From: Wallacemonas rigidus
Taxonomy: Eukaryota; Euglenozoa; Kinetoplastea; Trypanosomatida; Trypanosomatidae
DNA length: 64,000 bases
Direction of reading: 5' to 3'
Assembly (NCBI GenBank): GCA_030849045.1
Contig: JASAOL010000585.1
Coordinates: forward strand, 1 to 64,000
A model generated the notes under the pieces. It ran no database searches, was not told where the DNA came from, and saw only the letters and a list, made by a program, of their open reading frames with translations. The translations under genes were made by a program, and so were the position numbers. This document shows, piece after piece, positions 29,201 to 36,200 of the stretch. Each line of letters starts with the position of its first letter. The first letter of the stretch is position 1.

Positions 29201-31941
29201 ATACGCGCATCATCACCGTGCGGCCGCGCTGGGTCCTGGTCAACCGCACACCACGCGGGCTCTCACTGCGATTTGCGTCCGTTGGGACTCCAAGCAGCGG
29301 TACGGCTGGTGTGGCCGCCCTCAGCACGGAGACGACAGTCGCGAGTACAGCGTGTCATGTGTTCAACCGCGCCCCGGCCGCCGCCGCGGCTGCAGCCGCT
29401 ATGACCTCCGGCGGTAGTGGTGCGAACATGGCGAATACTCACAACAGCAGCGGTGGTGCCTACCTGCAGCTGAAGTTCTCGCCAGACCCACATTCGGGCG
29501 AGGTCGAAGCTTGTCAGTGGTCCTCGCCCTTCTGCATCAGTGAGGAGGGCGAGCACGCGTACAATGTCCGCTACCGTGGCCTTGTGCGTCTGGAAGACTA
29601 CTGGCCAATCAGCCAAGGTGGGCATCAGGGTAGCGCCTCTGTGTCTTCCCCGTCCGGGTCGTTTGCTTCTGCAACGGCGGTCGCACGTCAGATGCCCGCT
29701 TCACTGCCGCCCATCCGCCCCGAAGACGTGGTTGAACGTGAGCGCGAGCTCTATCTCCGCCGTGAAGACACTGCCGTTGTGAGTGTTGCTTGCGTGCGGC
29801 GTGATAGCACTCTCTTCGTCGTCGTCACCGATGCGACGAACCCCCCTTTCGTGATCGAGAACCGCACGGACTACATGGTGTGGCTGCGCCAAGACCGCCT
29901 CGACACTAGTGTGGCCGTCTACCCCAAGCGCACAAAGGCATACACGTGGGAGAGCGAGACGCTACCGCTGCAGATGGTGCTGTGGGTCACGGACGGCACC
30001 ATGACGCACCGCTCAGCCGAGGTGCGCATCGGCTTCGAACCCCGGGCGCTGCTGCAGGGAGGCGACGCAAGCTTCCGTCAAGAGGTCGAGATGCCGACAG
30101 CGTTGGGAGACATGCCCTGTACGCTCTTCGTGCGTGTCCGCGGTGTCCACGGTGCGAGCTACGCTGTAAGCATCACCACGGAACCCACCATTGACGCTTA
30201 TCGCGTCCTGCCGTACAGACAATTCTTCTATCGCTTGCACCTCGATGCGTTGTACGCGCTCATGGAGGACGACCAACACGAGGACGTCATGCTCCTCACC
30301 GTTCGCCCGATTCGCCTCGAGTTGGCGCAAGCAGCGCATCCGCGAGCCGGAAGGCGCATAAGCGGTCCAACAACTGGCGCTGGCACCGGTGTGTCGAACG
30401 CGTCCCTCACGGCCCCGAACACGGACTTCGCAGGCGATGTGCAGCGCGTCGATGTGAACTTGAAAACGGTGCAACTCGACGACGAACGCCCTCACGCGAA
30501 GCAAAAGGTTGTGGCACAGCTCGTCGACGACCACGCCACCTACTGTAAGTACGAACGGTACATGCTCCGGTCGACGCCCATACTCTACGTGCCCAAGTGC
30601 GCGGTATACGCCTGTCCGCTTGAATTCCACGTGGAGGATTCCTACCTGTACGATGTCATGCAGTACGGCGAGAGCATGAGACTGGCGTGGGAGGGCAGCA
30701 CGCGCACGCACCTCGCTGAAGGGGCGGCGAGCAGCGCGGTCGCCGGGCACGGATGGATGGAAGTGGTCGCCACGCTGGGTGAGCAGAACCCACTTGCCGT
30801 GACGGTGGCTTCGAAAGGTACAGCGGGGACAACCAAGCAGGCCAGCAACCGCAGCAGTGCGTCCAGCGGGAGTGCCGCTGTCGCACGCGCGACGCCAAGC
30901 TGGACGCGGCGAGTTATCTTCTTCAGTCGTCTGTTTATTGAGAAGCTTCTCGTCTCCATCTCGCTGTACCGCTCACCGGGTGCGCAGAACGACCCGATCT
31001 GGCAGCGCGTCGGCGCTCTCAGCCTGTTGCTGCGCTCCGTCAAGGACGCGCGCCTGGAGTGGTCTCGCATCGACCAACGTCAGGTAACGGAAGTGGTCTG
31101 GGTGCTGCTCACCAAGTACTCGGCCTTCTATCGCCGGCGCTTCCAGGACCAGATCCCGAATCTGATCAACATTGCCGGCATCGCCAACGTGAAGGGCTTC
31201 TTCAACAAACTCGTTGAAGACCCCGGCGATGACAAGGAAACGACGCGACGTCAGAAACCCCGCGTGGGCCGACGCAGCGAGGCCAACTTCATCAAGGACA
31301 GCCCCGCCCACAGCGCGTCTCTCCGTCATCGGAGCGAACTCATCGTCAAGGTAGAGACGTTTCCGCCCGGTGTGTCCGGGCCTCCCCAGCCCTACTCGGC
31401 TGCGCGCCTCAACGAGCGTCTGCGCCAACGGATGCGTGAGCTGAGCGGCCCGCGCGCCGAGAGGTCCCTTCTGGATCTTCCGTTCACTCAGATGCTGCGG
31501 TTGCTCACCACACGTGAAGACTTGCTTCTCTTCGGCAACGCTGCGATTCGTATGGCGATTGCGGCGAGTGCACCGACGTACGACATCACAACGGACGGCA
31601 CAAACGCACACAACACCGGTACATTGCGCTCCGCAGAGCAGGTAGTAGCCATGCACTACCGACACACATCGACAGCTGCTTCACCGGCCTCGTCTCGCGC
31701 CTGCCGGCGATGTGGTGAAGTGGAGGCTTTGGAGCAGCAGTACGCCGCGGCGAATATGCCAAATCCACTACCTCACCCCGACGAGGGTGTCATCACGTGG
31801 CCCGAGTTCGTCCACCACATCAACTGGGACGCCTTCGTCAAGATGTGCACTGTGGACGAAGTGCAGCAGTACGGAGGGCTTGTCAAGGATGGTATCGTTG
31901 GATGCACCAACAACGTCGTGCGTCTGACAACGCAACGCTAA
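17287..31941 (+). CDS. VPS13-type bridge-like lipid-transfer protein
   Basis: A 4,884-residue single open frame, longer than most VPS13 proteins. The start at 17287 (MFDKLVAGLLTSYLGEYF) is the first ATG after the acceptor and matches the VPS13 chorein start: FDKLV, then IDTEQVKVSVWAGHVNL and a VVIPWTRLQSESV segment. The protein family forms a long hydrophobic groove that moves lipids in bulk between organelles at contact sites. The C-terminal third shows a series of beta repeats with VxN motifs typical of the VPS13 adaptor-binding domain: FVNNLS (about 3573), YVVNHTG (about 3710), WLVNDTS (about 3851), LVNRTP (about 3983) and VIENRTD (about 4188). An ATG2/VPS13 C-terminal helical signature, IAGIANVKGFFNKLVEDP, lies near 4625. 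The middle region holds low-complexity loops (for example Ala/Ser/Pro near 2330-2400) that may explain the length. The organelles it joins cannot be read from sequence. Confidence 0.9.
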   Translation: MFDKLVAGLLTSYLGEYFENIDTEQVKVSVWAGHVNLNRLTVRKDALRFFDVPFCIEKGFIEELVVVIPWTRLQSESVVFKMKGVRVVVQRKTYDNYPLAQRRNDADVRRQRELEANEEVLLDEHFREARHRAAKAHATGAPAEPTLTSQSDEDRKNSTFSARLKASILNNIKVEMQDLELQYEATSGVAASSPSQAPGAGVVFRLASLEAFPCNSAYQKTFITAIEGGKGRMLHKMVLIKGVQVALMEGLQSPPRALTAPLSAALRVQYQPVPLVRNAPTCLMGAQLGELSATLCQEDVQLLYTVAQDLFAAAEYDDWERLKQRPLQRVHRNARAWFHYAVQSVILVLRKKRQRGGFSWEAYKKLKEQRDTYARLYRRSRRTTLGADKWLTPLTAREEVDFLNLEETLPVETIKLGRRLALARVSVERQEYLTLKQSQAQQRHATAAPTAETGRTPQAGNGASADAKGPSPDDGAGSGSGWLKRWWSGAPNPAVERAIEKETSPEVRAVMQETVELMSTTKWTEAQRLAIAREFGFSAQEADAMAEASGSPTSVSGAKGATDAARADGDDTGAPDPRNARCSFKGMLYFTSANVRLARRRAATTNAAGVVSAVKVASGDSHVGAAAAAVDVFADVHLQGIILGTTAWENGRMESVFCVHDLGIRGAAHPLIYMCTDDSASATPRAVPSAAQQHEQGKRMVAQVLQDREASLVALAQAQTSALGYPGLFVWGTREDLSSLKRESAPHHIHVDIQPVAVNMDVKFLYETVQFFLAAYNHMHGDQQDIVCGESPTHQRTATPWRVSSADLASVLQDGGSDLVDASHGATHRDTHESDVTDSDANRAEDAYIRSVMGIAPVTLLPVEVRDLADRKSCLASLARKVEAAWIVDWSVSVGSVTLLVMEVEGEQGSRIHARGIRVQYDVQRQLKRAARLAASMGAVENSRSTADAGAFPVVSTDTAFGDDEDDWLNVITTTIGEFSLSCLLPTGPQSSSDAAQWQHVVEPVAGEVEIKRNVMSRRNARHPGLSLTVSGEAPLHLTLSRSRLSVLCTSLSFLIDFVQRTIREIMMTRTPTASIGSDTAACVGASTIRRPSVLHAAAAASSGELGWDEKRLFRARVMNAEKRFWRANVNGMAEQDNSEGHAADDGPFTTADYLQPFNPAPLQTLEYRYLHVQRGALVVFHAMRPTYPHFCIELVKGHYHVSHTEEDPSDGEDSGAVRVHLYVEQGGINQETGCCLDEARRAQSHLTSLFPIPSAAFQNTTLLRPFVTDCLVNRRVQPNTVPVPADAAKVESALQALEAASHALPCQYFSFRFDHAADAIDLMASLQCAGLTRGLYTATLQDYTALRDSVPEAIREQRVVVVAFTFPACVIDLAEEGPPQSDASQRRGLSQAQLTFAPFVASAAHGLQWDRYELDTDDIHLQAVDADGHVHGKTSLLAVHAVEQSTADAPPIHMDCTLHAVPGNGLHPTRKVTTMRVAPGHVLDLHLRSECVQVVELLWDLVGIATNRVFSATVIPAVPWWEADDGSSDASIQAVEDTWVAAASCPERQQQHVIADFAAVGCAIYLPSDSQAEWAPCLTRQLGTTAPSGEDAVSVSALPLLQVHAANVRLDWCLDAAANRARGTFDAPVVKSRVLELIPTASDKDHAGCEEGGDVVDGFMLGTSLQTLCAPESDKDVHPSCTVDFAISSVIPILSLSDFLRNRSKATAASSSGVDGSADAPAGFRFTKSFVLTAHGLRTLYFQPQLMALLDIGTRGVMERAMAITNRPAYLFGSSSRALASAVLPPWPAQWAAMPPADVCWTLMSKKVSLDACTVLVPRSPEAAASITDMTDSVPRGAVFVLEVPTLEMVDRLETTWVHEAAVALSNTSASSVLSSVRVITRVRFVNTVVKSATSAFDGTRVDTQAVLTREALSVVCPSLSLQVRLSVPLFDAAKYTQGKHRDCTMRFAPMIWRANASDLAYLVQTLFHQYMDRPALSPFAPRPFPSVDPYVSASLAVTGATVLKETSRTTVTLPQCCVHVFDACTCIGVAETAARSQRPRDPISSAVAVKAVSFSMDSKLNDHFDCSLSMDEASVWDLAPLGARGAEFKADPSELCDEARGFVRLLPVPKKARAAVPAPSSQTSDESASQALHVWYTSEPGVTTFDAVFGVVQLSLVPHFFFDARDGFGALAMRDAIGRVLRWPPHPLTALSSTLTPSVVSPPPQASAHRRWHASIGQLRLSLPDVLHNTLNPFLLFSVAGIDVLDEMDATGHLKERHVIIKELTRNGMYIYPDEFGAGDDSPTQQPSSAAAAAVPKLRVLFIPPVPIADLRVHQDPPSHATTTARRGLSSSHAGCAADSGVAVDAVTSPNTDLMDALFGDPFMSRTTASSVPPPTSPPSLPSAPSAAPASASVSAPPQPLFSCVQTPSDEGGLVVRMSPVWLVVPHRHHVECLSSLWSQGGLSTLASLGTFLEERAHTAVTATTPIRNGGQQKKTSSLFPRIQVTVEAPALVLPDRGTNPGSATELQRGMLLSVGTLLFEKRKEVAPSSLTRDTSDAQQSAGPSASAAQYQRVWRLRVPDVALYAISRPDEALLQPFTIALERWDDAPIAWGWRLHVEKVSLQMEQRYYEMLLQTVVRNMLTAAAATGSRALGAESEPSSRTLDFGRALRWFSTGAHTGHHAGTAAPTTTNTASTADAVPSPSLVDQPGGFYSMAEDELGLRHPFPAYEAPEEDCQQSGTAALSASDENVSHQTMRVFQIHLKMDGVELCVFDNDTAAYLCVEGVDVVSNAEWRLLPASHTHDASAGPLPFRAAQWFLLQGQPRLVDRRRQVTARIGRVEVGLRQSAPLLSLVSSPVQHTIEDPTVIDVSAAAYFALDQKNLEETVEGHLGDGTLRLDSSVVSMAIEFLYRPYARIVLPRYEVGDVMVLTRDRLLTESLYLSQRATLRVSGEVLNSIVLNAGGNEIHFMNENAQGSAGAVVFVDEGVTLRIVNAILCFHGNSLDYYVKAGNGGYVVVDRQSCTTVSADEVAVTVADVRQALVAATADAGNDVMDTLFSNFTVTSPTEPTTTTALTRTTDHVGASPADTRRRRLMRRYIIASSLRTEVPEPLYAHRTTSAEAPNRTLSRVLVLTATIHCCVVDIQQGDGGGDAQSGLRESDSCTGTFDLTHFAVHSETRLQDRSAAGGLADGATRAPAVTTRTERADLVSEWAVQVLYTKSADGRSGSDAKVSCAYDIVAKRGLDVHIRYRDLFVCTSAMQQANQALRMALGDVQTGAFSDIMTSLNAKSDQSRDVLRARANAARVNATAANVNSTTTAVTVALAYCDIFLVNDQSSVDLPLFHVRVDQIRTPTSTLTVSQRQWTLQLTLAVEFYDLSASSWYPCLEAVAVEVKVCQVVNLSVDELMARKGFHEVNMIVKPAKMYISPLLLGAVRRAMDVREAFQKEQAQLELYGPARAGGGAAASGRGTDAHASPQFHSVSVRQELGVKAVHLDFPSALSATRRLEGQDIEPRAEYAFDYPRVAGKEAPRTEQYILVSVPPHDLVQRVYTCADGVAQVPLGHDRLARHPIVEVSVTQGRKLVLLRTNVSFVNNLSFQLLLEGGVGCVQARGGARLHVPVEQLRQRMRFLPNVAFKCDDCGLGIRYENLPALRGRTFLCLCPVEVNSDGAHGGRGATNTPQVLLRTDDYELRRSMQRHLYFLLRVRDAAHATAAAMDDVVGHFDAPLYVVNHTGLPLQLHLMTQRTVQGRKVGILDMGSDRYQYDWVATVTVPPALDASEKASRQDITQVDPFQDMAVDAVVRLPNGAVLGQRLESRVSMTAPRPACVYAPDNPSRRDERMTLMDPKTGSTLVLTVSYEGNDVHIFCPYWLVNDTSHPLQLTDVNPEKESHIPLIAGLQLGTPCDIIPPMGSQRLPYLYCSERAVKLKEKAHVYARVGVSGQGVLSWTRWSSLMNLFEPVESAALTCMAGNGVVMTLSYSVAVGEGRLSDTRIITVRPRWVLVNRTPRGLSLRFASVGTPSSGTAGVAALSTETTVASTACHVFNRAPAAAAAAAAMTSGGSGANMANTHNSSGGAYLQLKFSPDPHSGEVEACQWSSPFCISEEGEHAYNVRYRGLVRLEDYWPISQGGHQGSASVSSPSGSFASATAVARQMPASLPPIRPEDVVERERELYLRREDTAVVSVACVRRDSTLFVVVTDATNPPFVIENRTDYMVWLRQDRLDTSVAVYPKRTKAYTWESETLPLQMVLWVTDGTMTHRSAEVRIGFEPRALLQGGDASFRQEVEMPTALGDMPCTLFVRVRGVHGASYAVSITTEPTIDAYRVLPYRQFFYRLHLDALYALMEDDQHEDVMLLTVRPIRLELAQAAHPRAGRRISGPTTGAGTGVSNASLTAPNTDFAGDVQRVDVNLKTVQLDDERPHAKQKVVAQLVDDHATYCKYERYMLRSTPILYVPKCAVYACPLEFHVEDSYLYDVMQYGESMRLAWEGSTRTHLAEGAASSAVAGHGWMEVVATLGEQNPLAVTVASKGTAGTTKQASNRSSASSGSAAVARATPSWTRRVIFFSRLFIEKLLVSISLYRSPGAQNDPIWQRVGALSLLLRSVKDARLEWSRIDQRQVTEVVWVLLTKYSAFYRRRFQDQIPNLINIAGIANVKGFFNKLVEDPGDDKETTRRQKPRVGRRSEANFIKDSPAHSASLRHRSELIVKVETFPPGVSGPPQPYSAARLNERLRQRMRELSGPRAERSLLDLPFTQMLRLLTTREDLLLFGNAAIRMAIAASAPTYDITTDGTNAHNTGTLRSAEQVVAMHYRHTSTAASPASSRACRRCGEVEALEQQYAAANMPNPLPHPDEGVITWPEFVHHINWDAFVKMCTVDEVQQYGGLVKDGIVGCTNNVVRLTTQR

Positions 31942-33238
31942 CGTTAGCATGGTCCCCTCTTCGTCTGGTGACCTTGATCTGCTCTTTGGTCGTCTAAACG
32001 TCAAGACGTGCACCACTTTTTCCCCTTTTTTAGTACCTTCCCGCGCCACAAGTGAACATACAAAGCACATTGCTGTCCAAAAGCCTCGTACGTGACCTCG
32101 CGGTCTGGGCCATGAAGATCTCACAGATCCGCGAACATCAACCACCTCTTGAGCGCTCACAGATACAAACAAGTACCTCGCTTTCTTCTGTTTTCCTCTT
32201 CGCCACGAAGTGCCCCAGGGTAATCTGAAAAGGAAAGCAGAAGCGTCATCGACGCGCACTTGACTGACATACACATCGATAGATCTGACCTGGTCACACG
32301 CTCCCCTTCCCGTCCCCATCCTCTCTGTCTCACTATCCCACCTCAGCGTACGTTTGTATCCGCTCAATTTCCTCTTCTTTTTGATTTTTGTGTTTCGCTC
32401 TGCTCCGTCACACAGATAGCAACCTCTCTTTTTCATTTTTTTTTCTTTGTGTTTATATACTTTAAAGTTTTACGGCACCAGTTGGCCGCTTACTATCTTC
32501 ACATTTTTTTTTTGTTTTTTTTTGTTGTTGTTTGCACGTTGATCAAGGGCGTGGTTGAACGGCGTGCTGTCGGAACGAATCGCCTTTCTCTTCTTTTCGT
32601 GTTTCTCTCTCTTCCACGACCTTGCAGATTTCCGCGCGCGGTATTGCTCTGTTTTGTCAGTTCTCCTCGTCCGCTGCACGTCCGTCTCTCTGTCTGAAAT
32701 CAGTTCGCGTGTGTTAATTCTTTTTATTATTTTTACTTGTTCCCTTTTCACGTTTGCCGAAGCACCGCACCTCGTCGATTAAGAGTCGTGCCTTCTTGTT
32801 CTCCCACCTTTCTTCTTTTCGCATTAACTATCTCTTTTTTTTTTTTTTCTTCAATCCTCTCTCAGCGCGCTTCCTGACAGGTTAAATCGTCGCGCCTTCT
32901 GTGTCTTCGCAGCTGGTTTCGCGTGACTAGTGTGAGTTTCGCTTCTCCTCCGTTTTTGTTACAGAGCACATTCTCTGTCAATCAGCGACTACACATCGTC
33001 GTCACTCCTCTTATTGATTCTTGAATATCTTCTTTTCTCCATTCTCTCTATCTTGCTCAGCAATAGCGAAAACAAAACAAAAAACAGCATCGGTCCCACC
33101 GGTTTCATTTGGTGCGTTCTACTCCACCCCCCCCCCCCTTTGCCTTCGCCTGAGCTGCCAGTCTTCCGTGACTTTTGAAAGGAGGAGAACACCCATACGT
33201 CCATCGCCTGTGGCCCGTCAACGGCAAAGACGTCCTGT
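31942..33238. other. Intergenic spacer, strongly U-rich
   Basis: No supported gene. Several U-rich tracts (about 32380-32460, 32500-32535, 32832-32850, 33030-33060) and a long C-run near 33126-33138. Long open frames here are made mostly of Phe/Leu/Ser codons from the T-rich tracts and are not taken as genes. Confidence 0.7.
33126..33154 (+). promoter_or_regulatory. Predicted spliced-leader acceptor for the gene at 33239
   Basis: C-run plus TTTGCCTTCGCCTGAG; AG at 33153-33154 with a second AG at 33160-33161. The leader of about 80 nt is ATG-free. A further candidate AG after a T/C tract lies near 33059. Confidence 0.55.
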
Positions 33239-36200
33239 ATGTCTGATCAGACGTATCGACAGAGTAGCCGCGATGGCGAACACGGTCGCGAGACTGGGTT
33301 GACTGCCCATTCGCGTGCGCAGAGCGGTGTAAGCCACATCACGTCTTTTATGAGCGGCGAACCAAGCGTGGAGCTGGCCCCGCTCGCTGCCACGCGAGAC
33401 GATGGTACTCCGCTCTCGCCCTCGAACCGCAGCCTGGACACACCGCTGTCAGTGCAGCCGCCGAACGAGGTATCCATGAGACGCGGTATTAGGCGGTACA
33501 TGGAAAACGGTGGCGGACGCGGCACCGTCGCCCCGCGCGCGCGCATCGCTGTTCGCACCCTCAGTGGCTCGCTCCACCATACCCCTGACGCTGCGAATTG
33601 GAGCATGTCATCACCAGGTGCCGCCGGCTCCTCCACCACCAGTCTCTTGGTCGACGGCAACCCCGTCTCGGTGCCCTCACCGCACCAGCCGGTGCAGGTG
33701 GCGCCGTACTGGCAAAACACGCAGCAGTATGTGCCCCGCACGTGGATGCAATACGCCGTATCGCCTGCGCAGCCCATCCTCCGTGTGGGCACGCCCAACT
33801 CACACTCCTGCGTTGGGGCCGAGGTGAGCGGTACCAGCTGCGCGGGAGGTGGTGGCGGTAGCTGCGCTGTGGCCAGTGACACAAGCGCGGTCTTCGCCCA
33901 AGCGTTCTCGGACAGCGCGGCGCCATCCCCATCGAACATGGGTGTGAGCGCACACCGGCGCGCCTTTTCCTTACTGGAGCCGCCCGCGCAGCTTGCGCTG
34001 GTGCCGCCGTACGACTCAATGGCCCTATCGCCCAACGCCACCATCGGTGACTACATCATGGGTCACTCACCCGTTGGCAACGTGGACGCCGAGGGCGGGA
34101 CGTCCAACTTTGATGCGGAGGCGAACGACGCAATCAAGCAGTACTCCGACGCCATCCGCAGGCTACATCAGAGTCCAAATGAGTCGCAGATGGCCCGCAG
34201 CGCCACGTTTCGACCTTTGCCGAGCTCATTCGGCGCGGCACCGAGGAACTCGCCGTGCCAGCTTCACATCCCCGGCGATGTGAGCGAGACGCTCTTGACG
34301 GATGACGTGTTCAACAGCAGCGCCGCCAGGTTGGTCTCGCCCCCAGACGCGACGGCCGACGCTCTGCTTTCGCAGTGCGCGACGTCCGACGAGGCCGATC
34401 CCCAGCGTGTGCCCGACTCTCTGGCACATACGCAGCGTCCAGCGCGCCACTCGCAGCTATCGCAGCCTCCTTCGCCAGCCTGCCCGACGGCGAGCACCAC
34501 CCAGCAGTTTCAGCGTGTTCACCAGCGACGGCGCAGCAGCCTCCACCTTTACACCACAGTCCCCAAGGGGCGCGGTAACTGCGGGGCCGGGGGCGTAGGG
34601 AACAGTGTTTTCACACTCTCCCAGAGTCAACCTTCGTTGGGCATCCCCGCCATCAGCCTGCCAGATCCTTTTATAGCGAGTCCCTCCGGGAACGTCGTTC
34701 TTCTCGGCAGCCACGGCACCCCCTCTGGTGCGCCAGTGAACCGAGCCACGTTTCCCTGGGACCTGCCGTCGCCGCCCGCGGCAGCCGGTAACGGGCTCTC
34801 ACTGAGTGGCATGAACGGCTACTACGGTGCCGCAACAGCAACAGCGGGATTCGGCAGAGCCACACTGCCCGGCAGCCCAAACTCGCTGTGGATGCGCAAC
34901 GCCGAGAGCGGTTTGGCGGCGACCGGCCAGCCGTATGCACGGGGTGGGTTCTCGAGCGCGCGCCACAGTCTTCAAGGCAGCACGGAGCGCGGCGTGTCTC
35001 ACGGTGGCGGCGGTGGTGGGGCGGGTATGAGCTGGGGTGCCGATCCGCGTCACCATCCCCTCACGCCCGGCTCAGTGGAGAATCACCCGCTGCACATTCA
35101 CACAACCTGTTATGATGAGATGACGGACCTGCTCGATGTCTGCCGTCTGCTCAACTCCGACGTCGAAAACGTGTATGGTGTCGTCCCAGCCACGCAGCAC
35201 CATGTGCAGAAGATTTTGGTCACCGCGCTCACCTCTCTCACCGCGTACCTGCAGACGTTTTACAAGACGTTCTGCGTCCTGCCAGCTTCGAGCACACGCA
35301 ACGGTCAAGGTCTCAGTCTCAACGGCAGTCACGGCACCATTCATGCGGTATGTCCCACCCACGCTTCGGAGAACTCAATTGGTCTTCCAGCCTCACCCGT
35401 TGCCGCGGAATCGCAGGGCGGGGCGGTGAGTGGACCGCGTCACACACGTGGGCCGTCCTCCTCTACGCACGTGTCCACGATCGCGTCGGCAGAGGCGCAA
35501 GAGGCCGCTATCGAGCTCGCCCAGCACCTCATCTTTGATCTCGAAATCGACCTGTTGCCGCCTCTCACGTCTTTTCACACGGTCGAGACCAGCATGCAGG
35601 AGTCGCGCCGACGCAAGGAATTGGTTGCTTTTTGGGCAATCGAGGTCACGTCCGCCATGACGCGGCAGCTCAACAGCGCACTCATGGGCACAGCCGCGCG
35701 GGCGACGGCACCCGAGGACCGCACCGACTCGGTCCCGCTCACCAGCGTTCAGGGCAACGCCGACACCAGTGCCGACGCGTCGGCGCTGTTTAAGGAAGCC
35801 GAGTTCACCAGAGCAGGACGGCCTAACGCGCCTGCGGCCACACGCACCAACGACGCCTGTGATGCCGCTACGCTTGCGGACATCGACAAGCTCGTGGCAT
35901 GGCTCGGTGATGCGGAGCCACTCCGCCGCGAGATTGAGGAACGCTTTCCGAAGCTTCTGCAAAAGTACCTGACTCTCGCCGTAGAGAAGAGCGTATTAGA
36001 CATTGCGACAGACTACGCTATGAACACGCACAGCGATCCCGCTACCGGCACGGTGAACCACACAGCGCAGAGGACCAAATTCCCCACAGCGCTCGCCAAC
36101 CTCGTAAAGACTGTGCTCGATCCGAACACGGGCGTCAAGGCGGACGTAGACATGGACGTTTGCGCGCGTGCGCTACCTTCGATCGAAGAGATTATGGATG

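Noticed and set aside
32260-32697. 145-codon + strand frame with many Phe/Leu
   Set aside because: Starts at TTG and is produced by U-rich spacer tracts; hydrophobicity comes from T-runs, not a membrane protein.
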